A stretch of 64,000 nucleotides of DNA from DASWJZ01 sp963805325 (GTDB taxonomy: Bacteria; Pseudomonadota; Alphaproteobacteria; Rhizobiales; Afifellaceae): NCBI GenBank assembly GCA_963805325.1, contig CAWDTS010000022.1, positions 124,001 through 188,000 on the forward strand, read 5' to 3'. A model generated the notes under the pieces. That model was not told the origin of the DNA, did not search any database, and worked only from the letters and a program-made list of their open reading frames with translations. This document shows, piece by piece, positions 1 through 8,776 of the stretch. Every line of letters begins with the position of its first letter. Position 1 is the stretch's first letter. The translations under genes and the position numbers were made by a program.

Positions 1-1636
1 TGACCGCGACGGTCACGGCGGCGACGGCGGAGGCAAGCACCGAGTAACCGCCATCGTCGAGGTTGAAGACGACAACGCCGAGCGTCTCCTTGCCGGACGA
101 CCATAGAAGCGCGGAGACGGTGAGCTCGTTGAAGCTCGTCATGAAGACCAGGATACCGCCGGCCGCGGCGGCGGGCGCGAGCAACGGAAAGAGGATCGTG
201 CGCAGGCGGAAGAGGAAGCGTGCGCCGGTCATGCGGGCGGCTTCCTCCAGGCTGCGGTCGGTCTGGTGCACGGCGCTCACGACCGGGCGGAGCGCCAGCG
301 TCAGGAAGCGCGCGAGATAAGCGAAGAGGATGATCCAGATCGTGTTGTAGATGCTGAAGCCGACGACCGGCAGCGGTAGGATGAAGAGGAGGATGCAGGC
401 GATCGCCAGGACCACGCCCGGCAGCGCGTAGGGAAGCTCGGCAGCGAGGTTCAGCACGGTCAGCACCCAGTTGCGCCTCCAGACGATGAAATAGGCGAGC
501 GGCAGCGCGATCGCCATCAGGATGAGCGAGGCGGAAAGCGCCAGGAAGAAGGAGTTGCGGAAGGCGCGCACCGTCACCTGCTGGCGCATCAGCACCTCCA
601 CGTAATTGTCGAAGGTGAAGGTGTCGGGCGAAAGCGGCACCCCGTAAGCGCTGACGAGCGACGTCGCCACCAGCGCCAGCAGCGGCATCACCAGGATCGC
701 CGCGATCACCAGCCAGCATGCGAGCTCCACGATCAGGCGCCAGCGGCCGAGCCGATAAAGCAGTGGCTGCGAGGGCGCGCCGATGGTGCGGTAGTCGCGG
801 CGGCCGAGCATCAGCGCCTGCAGGAAGAAGCCGCCGAAGGCGATCACCCCGATCACCACGGCGAGGATCGCCACCTGGCTGATGATGCCGGGGCCGAAGC
901 TCGCGAGCCGCTGATAGATCAAGGTGGGAAGCACCGTGTAGCCGGCCGGGATGCCGAGCAGCGCCGGGATGCCAAAATTGCCGATCGCAGAGACGAAAGC
1001 GAGCGCGCCGCCGGCGACGAGCGGCGGCGTCATCAGCGGCAGCACGATGTTGAAGATGACACGCGGCTGGCGGGCGCCGCAGGCGCGCGCCGCCTCCACC
1101 ATCTCGCGCGGCATCGTGCGCAGCCCGGCGCGAAGCGCCAGAAAGACCAGTGGCGCGTGCTGGATGCCGAGGAGAAGCGCGATCCCCTTGGCGCTGTAGA
1201 GCGGGTGCGGCGAGCCGAGCGGCGGAGCGATGCCGAGCGTGTTCAGGAGCGCGCTCGACGGGCCCATGAGCTGCAGCCAGGAGAGCGCCGTCACCTGCGG
1301 CGGGATCATCAGCGGCAAGAGAAACGAGAAGACCAGAGCCGCCTTGCCGCGTATGTCGGTCAAGGCGACGACAAGCGCGAAGAGCGTGCCGAGCACGAGC
1401 GAGATCGCCGTGCCGGCGCTCGCAGTCACCAGCGAATGCGCGGTGGCGCGCCACGTGGCGCGCGAGGCGAGCGCCTTGGCGAAGGGCGACAGGTCGAAAG
1501 TGCCGCCCGGCGCCACCGCCTCCATCACGAGGCGGACGACCGGAACAACGCTCAGAAGACCGACGATAAGAACGAGGACGGCGAGCAGTATTTGCTCGTC
1601 GTCCAAGAGTCGCAGGCGGCGGCGCCTTGGCGCCAC
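1..1636 (-). CDS. Fe3+-type ABC transporter permease (FbpB/AfuB family), 3' end outside window
   Basis: Inner-membrane permease of a binding-protein-dependent importer. Reading the minus strand from a GTG at 1636 gives about 545 residues without a stop to the window edge. It has two permease halves, each with an EAA-type loop: EAARACGA in the first and EEAARMTGA in the second. This two-domain fused layout is typical of iron(III) permeases of the FbpB/AfuB family. The start is uncertain: the GTG lies 10 bp after the stop of the binding-protein gene, and an in-frame TTG at 1657 would overlap it. The cognate ATPase is expected just outside the window. The substrate (ferric iron, possibly another small ligand) is inferred from the family. 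Confidence 0.85.
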   Translation of the reverse strand, partial: MAPRRRRLRLLDDEQILLAVLVLIVGLLSVVPVVRLVMEAVAPGGTFDLSPFAKALASRATWRATAHSLVTASAGTAISLVLGTLFALVVALTDIRGKAALVFSFLLPLMIPPQVTALSWLQLMGPSSALLNTLGIAPPLGSPHPLYSAKGIALLLGIQHAPLVFLALRAGLRTMPREMVEAARACGARQPRVIFNIVLPLMTPPLVAGGALAFVSAIGNFGIPALLGIPAGYTVLPTLIYQRLASFGPGIISQVAILAVVIGVIAFGGFFLQALMLGRRDYRTIGAPSQPLLYRLGRWRLIVELACWLVIAAILVMPLLALVATSLVSAYGVPLSPDTFTFDNYVEVLMRQQVTVRAFRNSFFLALSASLILMAIALPLAYFIVWRRNWVLTVLNLAAELPYALPGVVLAIACILLFILPLPVVGFSIYNTIWIILFAYLARFLTLALRPVVSAVHQTDRSLEEAARMTGARFLFRLRTILFPLLAPAAAAGGILVFMTSFNELTVSALLWSSGKETLGVVVFNLDDGGYSVLASAVAAVTVAV

Positions 1637-1646
1637 CGCGACTGCG

Positions 1647-2633
1647 TCAGCCGCCAAAGAGCTCGGAGAACTTCAGCTTGTTCTCCTCCTCGTGCGCCAG
1701 CGCGTCGGCGGCGTCGAAAGGCATCAGCTTGATCGTGTCCGCAGCGGGGAAGCCTTGCGGCGGCGTGACGCTCGGGTCGGCCGGGAGGTAGCCCTGCTCG
1801 GCAGCCAGCTTCTGTCCGTCGGCGGAAAGGAGGAAGGAGACGAAGGCCTTCGCCGCCTCAACGTTCTTGGCGGTCTTCAGAATCGCCACCGGTTCGGTGA
1901 CGGCGGTGACGCCCTCGCTCGGGAAAACGAACTCCACTGGCGAGCCCTTGGCCTTCTCACGGATCGGCAGGTAGTCGACGATGACGCCGTACATCTTCTC
2001 GCCGCCAGCGACGGATTTCAGGATGCCGCCGTTACCGCCCGCCGCCTGCGCGCCGCCGTCCGCCAGCGCCTTGTAGTAATCCCAGCCGAGATCGGGGTTC
2101 TGGGTGAGCGCGGCAAGATGCACCAGCGCAGCGCCGGAGGTCAGCGGGCTCGGCATTGTCACCTGCCCTTTGGCTTCCGGTTTGACGAGATCCTTCCAGG
2201 AGGTGGGCTGCATCGGCGCGGCGGTGTTGTAGACGATGCCGGTGGTGATCAGCTTGGTGGAGAAATAGGTCTTGTCCTTGTCGTGGAGCGCCGGATCGTA
2301 GCGCGCGATGTCGGCCTCCGGAAAAGGCATCAGCCGATCGTCCTGCTTCAGTCCCTCCATGGTCACCATGTCGGCGATCAGGAGGACGTCAGGCTGCGGG
2401 TTGCCGGCGACGAACTCCGCTTCCAGCTTGGCCATGACTTTCGTCGTTCCGTCGCGGATCCATTCCACTTCCACGTCGGGATATTTCGCCTTGAAAGCAT
2501 CGACCGTCTTCTGCGCGTCCTCGTTCGGCTGGCTGGTGTAGAGGACGAGCTTGCCGGACTGCGCCAGCGCGGGCGCGGCCACGAACGCGGCGAGAAGGCC
2601 GGCGAGGGCAAGGAATCGGTTGGCAAGGACCAT
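1647..2633 (-). CDS. Periplasmic substrate-binding protein of Fe3+-type ABC transporter
   Basis: A 328-residue extracellular solute-binding protein. The N-terminus is a clear Sec signal peptide (hydrophobic run ending APALAQ, cleavage near residue 24), followed by the strand KLVLYTSQPNEDAQ typical of AfuA/FbpA-type proteins (SBP_bac_6/1 folds). It is the first gene of a minus-strand operon with the fused permease directly downstream. The family binds ferric iron or small organic ligands such as aminoethylphosphonate or polyamines; which one cannot be settled from sequence. The start is an ATG giving an ideal signal peptide. Confidence 0.85.
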   Translation of the reverse strand: MVLANRFLALAGLLAAFVAAPALAQSGKLVLYTSQPNEDAQKTVDAFKAKYPDVEVEWIRDGTTKVMAKLEAEFVAGNPQPDVLLIADMVTMEGLKQDDRLMPFPEADIARYDPALHDKDKTYFSTKLITTGIVYNTAAPMQPTSWKDLVKPEAKGQVTMPSPLTSGAALVHLAALTQNPDLGWDYYKALADGGAQAAGGNGGILKSVAGGEKMYGVIVDYLPIREKAKGSPVEFVFPSEGVTAVTEPVAILKTAKNVEAAKAFVSFLLSADGQKLAAEQGYLPADPSVTPPQGFPAADTIKLMPFDAADALAHEEENKLKFSELFGG

Positions 2634-2856
2634 CAGGTGTCTCCAAATTCGCGTGAGCCGCGGGCAGCAGAGCCCGGACGGCAGGATTCGGCTAGCGTAG
2701 TCTTCATGTCGGCTTGATGAATAGCTTGGTTGCGACGCGGGCCGGGAAACGGAGGCGGCTGGGCGACGGTCCGCCCGCGACTTGATCCGGCGCCGGGGCG
2801 CGCCTTATACATCGCAAAGACTGAATATGTACGACGACGCGGTTGAGGAAGCGACG

Positions 2857-3718
2857 ATGCAACGCCCCGAGGTCACCGGGTTTTTCCACAAAGAGACCTT
2901 CTCGATCGCCTATCTTGTCGTCGATCCGGCGACGAAGCACGCCGTCATCATCGACCCGGTGCGCGACTACGACGAAAAGTCGGGACGCGTATGGACTGCC
3001 TTCGCCGACTCGATGATCGCGGCGGTGAAGGAGAAGGGCGTCACCGTCGACCTCATCCTCGACACGCATCCGCATGCCGACCATTTCAGCGCCGCGCCAT
3101 ATCTGAAGGAGAAGCTTGGCGCGCCGACGGCGATCGGCGAGCACGTGAAGGACGTGCAGCGCCTGTGGAAGGGCATCTACAACCTTCCCGACTTTCCCGC
3201 CGACGGCTCGCAGTGGGACCGGCTCTTCGCCGACGGCGACACGTTCAAGGTCGGTGGAGATCGAGGCGCGGGTGATGTTCTCTCCCGGCCACACGCTCGC
3301 TTCGGTCACCTATGTCATCGGCGACGCAGCCTTCGTGCACGACACGCTGTTCCAGCCGGACTACGGCAGCGCGCGCGCCGATTTCCCCGGCGGGGACGCA
3401 GCGCAGCTTTATCGCTCGATCGAGGCGATCCTGGCGCTTCCCGACGAGACGCGCCTCTTCACCGGCCACGACTACATGCCGGGCGGACGCGAAGTGCGCT
3501 TCGAATCGACGGTCGCGGAGCAGAAGCGCGACAACCCGCATTTCAAAGGCGATCCGAGCGAGGCGGAGTTCGTGGCGATTCGCAACAAGCGCGACTCGGA
3601 ACTCCCGATGCCGCGGCTCATTCTGCATGCTCTGCAGGTGAACATGAACGGCGGCCGGCTTCCGGAGCCGGAGGCGAACGGTCGGAGCTATCTGAAGATC
3701 CCGATCAACGCGCTTTGA
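2857..3718 (+). CDS. MBL-fold metallo-hydrolase (Blh/persulfide-dioxygenase-like), one apparent frameshift
   Basis: Metallo-beta-lactamase fold enzyme of the ETHE1/Blh neighbourhood. The metal motif DTHPHADHF lies near residue 75, with PGHT and GHDYMPGG further on. The reading frame breaks near 3250-3258 (GTCGGTGGAG). The part before it is in frame with 2857 and the rest continues one base later to the stop at 3718. Removing one base gives 286 residues, the usual family length, ending SYLKIPINAL as homologues do. The start at 2857 is preceded by GAGGAAG; an ATG at 2827 is possible. Likely role is sulfane-sulfur/persulfide oxidation or a related thioester hydrolysis. The frame break is probably a sequencing insertion. 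Confidence 0.75.
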
Positions 3719-3794
3719 GCGCGGAGCCAGGGAACAGATCATCGATTTGCCGACAGAGTTTGAAGCTGAGGTTTTGATCGAAGAGCAGCTTCAT
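3705..3794 (-). pseudogene. Truncated DUF5615 PIN-like toxin remnant
   Basis: Directly after the DUF433 gene, with an ATGA 4-bp stop/start overlap, an ATG at 3794 opens a 29-residue reading frame beginning MKLLFDQNLSFKLCRQ and continuing to LFPGS. This is the conserved N-terminus of DUF5615 PIN-like proteins, which are normally about 110 residues and are encoded right after DUF433 proteins. After LFPGS the frame runs into the 3' end of the metallo-hydrolase gene (antisense) and stops at 3705. The toxin has therefore lost more than three quarters of its length. Its acidic residue in the FDQN motif remains, but the rest of the catalytic site is gone. Confidence 0.7.
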
Positions 3795-4015
3795 TCCGCT
3801 GCGGTCAGTGCCCGACGTTCGCGGTCGGCCGCATATGCCAGCGCGGCGCGGATGTCGGCCTCGGTAAGCTCGGGGTAGTCACTCAAGATCTCCTCGTGCG
3901 ACATCCCGGCCGCAAGCCAGCCGAGGATATCGGCAACGGCAATACGCAGGCCGCGGATACATGCACGTCCGCCGCGCTTTCCAGATTCGATCGTGACTAT
4001 TTCCCGGTAGCTCAT
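3791..4015 (-). CDS. DUF433 domain protein (putative antitoxin)
   Basis: A 74-residue DUF433 protein: GGRACIRGLRIAVADIL is the conserved core, followed by the helical MSHEEILSDYPELTEADIRAAL. DUF433 proteins are small HTH-like proteins usually paired with a DUF5615 PIN-like nuclease and are regarded as antitoxins of type II toxin-antitoxin loci. Here the partner gene overlaps it by 4 bp but is truncated, leaving an orphan antitoxin. Length is normal for the family. Confidence 0.8.
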   Translation of the reverse strand: MSYREIVTIESGKRGGRACIRGLRIAVADILGWLAAGMSHEEILSDYPELTEADIRAALAYAADRERRALTAAE

Positions 4016-4077
4016 GACACCGATTCCGGCGGATCGATCGTATCAAGCCGGCCGGCTCTTGGCGAGGCGGCGGCAGC

Positions 4078-4869
4078 TCAACTGCACTTAAGCTCGTAAA
4101 GGATGAAGGACTCGATGAAGATCGAGCGCTCGTCGATCAGGCGGGCGCGGAAGCCCGCCTCCGCGATCAGCTGGCCGAGCAGGCCGAGGTCGGAATCCGA
4201 CGACAGCAGAAGGTAGACGCAGCCGCCCGGCTTCAGGCGCTCGCGCGCCTGGGCGAAGAGCGCTGCGATGTCGCGATAGCCGGGGCCGGCGTGCCAGGCG
4301 CGATCGGCGACGTCGCGCGGCTCGCCGGTGAACGACGGCGGGCTCGAAATGATCACATCGAAGAGCGGCCCCGCGGCGATTCCCGCGAGAAGATTGGAGC
4401 AGACCGGGAAGACCCTTTCGCCAAGGCCGTTGAGCTTCGCGTTGTCGGCCGCGGAGAGCGCTGCGTTCGGGTTGATGTCGACGGCGACGACGCGCTCCGC
4501 GCCGGCGCGGGCGGCGGCGAGCGACAGGATCCCGGACCCGGTGCCGACCTCCGCCACCGCCTTCCCCTTGAGGTCGAGCCGGTCGATGAAGCCGGCGAAA
4601 TACTCGCTGGTCAGGAAGAAGCGCGGGTGGAAAACGGTCGGGCGCACCACGAATTGGAAGCCGGCCGCCTGCGCCTTGCGCGTCGACTGGCGCGCCATGA
4701 TCAGGTGGTAGGAGAAGAAATGGATGACTTCGCGCAGAATGCGCCGTACCCGACCATAGGGTGCGCTCGGCCTCGTAAGGTCGAACCGGTCCTCGAGAAA
4801 CTTTTCCACGGTTTGGACGTAACCTCGTATGACTTCAGCGTCTTTGCCAAAGACGCGGGCAGCAAGCAA
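4078..4869 (-). CDS. Class I SAM-dependent methyltransferase (PrmC/HemK-like)
   Basis: A 263-residue protein with a Rossmann methyltransferase domain: motif I is VAEVGTGSGILSLAAARAG, the acidic loop is VVAVDINP, and motif IV is DVIISSPPSF. In PrmC-like enzymes motif IV is (N/D)PP(Y/F); here the first residue is Ser, which weakens a claim of N5-glutamine methylation. About 80 N-terminal residues form a helical region before the fold. The gene stands alone on the minus strand, divergent from glnD. The substrate is unknown. Confidence 0.75.
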   Translation of the reverse strand: MLAARVFGKDAEVIRGYVQTVEKFLEDRFDLTRPSAPYGRVRRILREVIHFFSYHLIMARQSTRKAQAAGFQFVVRPTVFHPRFFLTSEYFAGFIDRLDLKGKAVAEVGTGSGILSLAAARAGAERVVAVDINPNAALSAADNAKLNGLGERVFPVCSNLLAGIAAGPLFDVIISSPPSFTGEPRDVADRAWHAGPGYRDIAALFAQARERLKPGGCVYLLLSSDSDLGLLGQLIAEAGFRARLIDERSIFIESFILYELKCS

Positions 4870-5017
4870 CAGCTACCCGTCCGGCCCGTCCACCCCTTGC
4901 CAAAATGCTAAGCAGAAATTCTCGAAGGTTGCAAAGTATCTGCGGGCATCCGAAGTGCCAATTTTACCATCGTCATGCTAAGCGGGCGGGATTCTCCCCA
5001 AATGCAGAAGAACTTCA

Positions 5018-7804
5018 GTGCAGCGTTTGCGCATAGCTGAGAGCCCGGTCGACGAAGGCAGGCTCGAGACGGAGCTCGCCGGCATCGCCGCCGAGCATGG
5101 CGCCGCCACGCCTGCGGCGCGCAAGGCTGTGCTTGAGCTCATGCGCGAGGTTCTGGAGCACGGGCGGCTGATCATCCGCCGCCGGCTCGAGCAGGACGGA
5201 CACGGCGAGCGCGCCGCCGAACGGCTTGCCGCGCTCGCCGACACTATGATCGAGGCGCTTTTCGGTTACGCGACACAGCATGTCTTCCCGGCGAGCAATC
5301 CCTCCGCCGCGGAACGCCTGGCGCTCGTCGCGGTCGGCGGCTACGGGCGCGGCACACTCGCGCCGTTCTCCGACATCGACCTCCTCTTCCTCTTTCCGTG
5401 GAAGCAGACCGCGTGGTCGGAGAGCGTAACGGAATACATCCTCTACATGCTCTGGGACCTCAGGCTGAAGGTCGGGCACGCGACGCGCACCGTCAACGAG
5501 ACGATGAAGGCGGCGCGCGACGACATGACCGTGCGCACGGCACTCCTCGAAGCCCGCCCGATCGCCGGCGACGACGCGCTCTTCGAGGAGCTGCAGGGCC
5601 GCTTCATGAGCGAGATCGTCACCGGCACGGCGCGCGAGTTCATCGCCGCGAAGCTGGCCGAGCGCGACGAGCGGCACGCCCGCGTCGGTCAATCGCGCTA
5701 TCTGGTCGAACCGCAGGTCAAGGAGGGCAAAGGCGGCCAGCGCGATCTGCAGACGCTCTTCTGGATCGCGAAATACTATTACCGCGTCAGCTCCAACGAG
5801 GCGCTGGTCGACGCGGGATTGTTGTCGCGAAGGGAGTACGCACTCTTCCGCCGCTGCGCCGATTTCCTCTGGGCTGTGCGGTGCCACATGCATTTCATCG
5901 CCGGGCGCGCGGAGGAACGACTCTCCTTCGACCTGCAGCCGGAGCTGGCGCGCCGTCTCGGCTATCAGGTGCATCCTGGCCTTCAGGCTGCCGAGCGCTT
6001 CATGAAGCACTACTTCCTCGTCGCGAAGGACGTCGGCGACCTGACGCGCATCGTGTGCGCGGAGCTCGAGGAGCGCGAAGCGAAGAGCGCGCCGCGCCTG
6101 AACCGGCTGTTCCGCGGCATCCGGGCGCGTCGGCGCGCGATCAAAGGCTCGACCGACTTCGTCTCAGAGCTCGGGCGGATCAACGTCGCAGCCGACGACG
6201 TTTTCGTGCGCGATCCGGTCAATCTCATCCGCATCTTCCACGTGGCGGGGCGCAACGACCTTCCCTTCCATCCCGATGCGCTGCGCCTGATCACGAAGTC
6301 CCTCAAACGCATCGATCGCAAGGTGCAGGGCGACCCGGAAGCGAACCGGCTCTTTCTGGAAATCCTTTGCGAGCCGAAGCATGCCGAGCGCGTGCTCAGG
6401 CAGATGAACGAAGCCGGTGTGCTCGGCCGCTTCATCCCCGATTTCGGCAAGATCGTCGCGATGATGCAGTTCAACATGTACCACCACTATACGGTGGACG
6501 AACATCTGCTCCGCGCGATCGGCGTGCTTTCGGCGATCCGCACCGGGCGGCTCGGCGACGACCATCCGCTCTCCGCCACGATCCTCGCGTCGATCAAGGA
6601 CCCGACGGTTCTGACCGTCGCGCTGTTCCTGCACGACATCGCCAAGGGGCGACCGGAGGACCATTCGATCGCCGGCGCCAAGGTGGCGCGACGGCTCTGC
6701 CCGCGTCTTGGCCTTTCGGCCAACCAGACCGAGCTCGTCGCCTGGCTCATCGAAGAGCATTTGACGATGTCGCGCGTCGCGCAGTCGCGCGACCTCGCCG
6801 ACCGCCGCACCATCCTCGACTTCTCCAACGTCGTGCAGACGATCGACCGGCTGAGGCTGCTTCTGGTGCTGACGGTCTGCGACATCCGCGCCGTCGGCCC
6901 CGGCGTGTGGAACGGCTGGAAAGGACAGCTTCTACGCTCGCTCTACTACGAGACCGAACCGATCCTGACCGGCGGCTTCAGCGCGGGATCGCAGACCTCG
7001 CGGCTTGCGGCGGCGCGCGCAGCACTTTCGGAGCGGCTGGCGGATTGGCCGGAGGCGGAGCGCGAGCACTTTCTCGACCTGCACTATCCCGCCTACTGGC
7101 TGCGTGTCGACGAGGACCGGCAAGTCCGCCATGCGGCCTTCGTGCGCGACGCCGACGCGAACAAGCTCCGCCTCGCCTTCGAGATCCGCCCGATGACGTT
7201 CGAGGCGGCGACCGAGCTGACCGTGCTCGCGCCGGACCACCCGCGGCTTCTTTCCGTCATCGCCGGCGCGTGCGCGGCGTGCGACGCCAACATTCTCGAC
7301 GCGCAGATCTTCACCACCACCGACGGCCGCGCGCTCGACACGGTCATCATCAGCCGCGCCTTCGACAACGACATCGACGAAGAGCGGCGGGGAAAACGCA
7401 TCGCCAAGATCATCGAGCAGGCGCTCGAAGGCCGCATCCGGCTCGATGAGGCGCTTGCCGGAAAACGGCAGAAGAGTCGCCGCCGCGACGCCTTCACGAT
7501 CGAGCCGGAGATACGGCTCGACAACGAGCTCTCCGACCGCTTCACCGTCATCGAGGTGGAGTGCATCGACCGCCATGGCCTGCTCTACGACCTGACCCAC
7601 ACGATATCGGAGCTGAACCTCGACATCGCCTCGGCGCATATCGCGACCTTCGGCGAGCGCGTGGTCGATACCTTCTATGTGACCGATCTCGTCGGCCACA
7701 AGCTGACGGCAAAGGCACGACAGGGGCGCATCCGCCGCAAGCTGGTCGAGGCGATCGGGCTCACCACGTCGGAGCCCGCCGTGCGCGAGGTGACGATCTC
7801 CTGA
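5018..7804 (+). CDS. glnD: Bifunctional [protein-PII] uridylyltransferase / uridylyl-removing enzyme
   Basis: GlnD senses glutamine and (de)uridylylates PII proteins, setting nitrogen assimilation. The 928-residue product shows the domains in order: nucleotidyltransferase with GGYGRGTLAPFSDIDLLF near residue 108, the GlnD linker, an HD domain with LFLHDIAKG near residue 535, and two C-terminal ACT domains (starting near residues 731 and 841). Length matches alphaproteobacterial GlnD. It heads a plus-strand run leading to murJ, an arrangement common in Rhizobiales. The upstream gap 4870-5017 should hold its promoter, but I see no convincing boxes. Confidence 0.96.
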   Translation: MQRLRIAESPVDEGRLETELAGIAAEHGAATPAARKAVLELMREVLEHGRLIIRRRLEQDGHGERAAERLAALADTMIEALFGYATQHVFPASNPSAAERLALVAVGGYGRGTLAPFSDIDLLFLFPWKQTAWSESVTEYILYMLWDLRLKVGHATRTVNETMKAARDDMTVRTALLEARPIAGDDALFEELQGRFMSEIVTGTAREFIAAKLAERDERHARVGQSRYLVEPQVKEGKGGQRDLQTLFWIAKYYYRVSSNEALVDAGLLSRREYALFRRCADFLWAVRCHMHFIAGRAEERLSFDLQPELARRLGYQVHPGLQAAERFMKHYFLVAKDVGDLTRIVCAELEEREAKSAPRLNRLFRGIRARRRAIKGSTDFVSELGRINVAADDVFVRDPVNLIRIFHVAGRNDLPFHPDALRLITKSLKRIDRKVQGDPEANRLFLEILCEPKHAERVLRQMNEAGVLGRFIPDFGKIVAMMQFNMYHHYTVDEHLLRAIGVLSAIRTGRLGDDHPLSATILASIKDPTVLTVALFLHDIAKGRPEDHSIAGAKVARRLCPRLGLSANQTELVAWLIEEHLTMSRVAQSRDLADRRTILDFSNVVQTIDRLRLLLVLTVCDIRAVGPGVWNGWKGQLLRSLYYETEPILTGGFSAGSQTSRLAAARAALSERLADWPEAEREHFLDLHYPAYWLRVDEDRQVRHAAFVRDADANKLRLAFEIRPMTFEAATELTVLAPDHPRLLSVIAGACAACDANILDAQIFTTTDGRALDTVIISRAFDNDIDEERRGKRIAKIIEQALEGRIRLDEALAGKRQKSRRRDAFTIEPEIRLDNELSDRFTVIEVECIDRHGLLYDLTHTISELNLDIASAHIATFGERVVDTFYVTDLVGHKLTAKARQGRIRRKLVEAIGLTTSEPAVREVTIS

Positions 7805-7898
7805 TCTACAGGCGCACTGAGTGCGGCTTAAGCCGCCGTTGAGCCTTTTTGCCCTAAGATTCCAACGGGTGTGGTCGGAACCTGGGCCCTAATGCCGA

Positions 7899-8669
7899 AT
7901 GGCGCGAACGAACCGGATACGAAACGACTACGGGTCGCAGGCGACGATCCCACGCGAGAGCACGTTCAGCGGCGGCTTCCTCCTGCTCGCCGCCGCGACG
8001 TTGGCGCTCGGCGTCGGCTTTGGCGTCGCCAGCTATTTCTGGCAGTCCTCGCCGTCGCCCCAGGTCCTCGATGCCGTGGCGTCGGCGACGGCCCCGCGCC
8101 AGACTCCGATCGCCGGAACGCACCCGACAGAACTCGACGACGGAACGTGGACGGACGCTGATTTGCGCCGTTGCGGCGCGGAAGCGACGGCAGCAGGCGA
8201 CGCCGCGTCGCAGCGCAAGCTCGCCGCCGTCAGCTCCGATCGCGTCGGGCTCGGCGCGCCGGACCCGAAGATGGTGGAGCGCTCCGCCTTCCTGCTGTGC
8301 AGCGCGCAGAGCAAACCGCGCCACCTCTGCCAACGCTACTGGCACGGCAAGCTCGTTGAAGCGATCCGCGTCTACGCGTCGGACTTTCACAACGTGACGT
8401 TTTCCGCCTATTGGACAAAGGTCACCCTGGCGGAGCGGGCGCGCTCCGAATCCAACAACCGTGACCTGCGCACCATGGCCGACGACATCGACCAGACGAC
8501 GCGCGACGTCATGACGATGAATGAGGAGATTGTCGCGGCACTTCGCGTGCTGGTCAGCGACGGCATCCTCAAGAAGGAGGAGTTCGGCGAATTCTTCGGC
8601 CTCGGCGTTCCTCCCGACATCGCCAACATGCTCGGCGGCGGGCCCGCCATCCGCCAAGTTTGCGGTTGA
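7899..8669 (+). CDS. Hypothetical single-pass membrane protein
   Basis: A 256-residue protein I do not recognise. A basic N-terminus (about 25 residues) precedes one hydrophobic segment (GGFLLLAAATLALGVGFGVA, about residues 26-45), so it is probably anchored in the inner membrane with most of the chain periplasmic. The periplasmic part has four cysteines (in LRRCGAEA, LLCSAQ, HLCQRY and the C-terminal VCG) that could form disulfides. It lies between glnD and murJ in the same direction, 94 bp after glnD, and may share their transcript. Confidence 0.7.
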   Translation: MARTNRIRNDYGSQATIPRESTFSGGFLLLAAATLALGVGFGVASYFWQSSPSPQVLDAVASATAPRQTPIAGTHPTELDDGTWTDADLRRCGAEATAAGDAASQRKLAAVSSDRVGLGAPDPKMVERSAFLLCSAQSKPRHLCQRYWHGKLVEAIRVYASDFHNVTFSAYWTKVTLAERARSESNNRDLRTMADDIDQTTRDVMTMNEEIVAALRVLVSDGILKKEEFGEFFGLGVPPDIANMLGGGPAIRQVCG

Positions 8670-8776
8670 TGCTTCAAATTTCGGCGGCGGCGGACTAGGC
8701 AATGGCGCGGGCGGCGCAGCCGCGCGAGTTGCAAGTGCCCGCCGCAAAAGCCGGCAGCAGGGAACCACTCTTCCGC

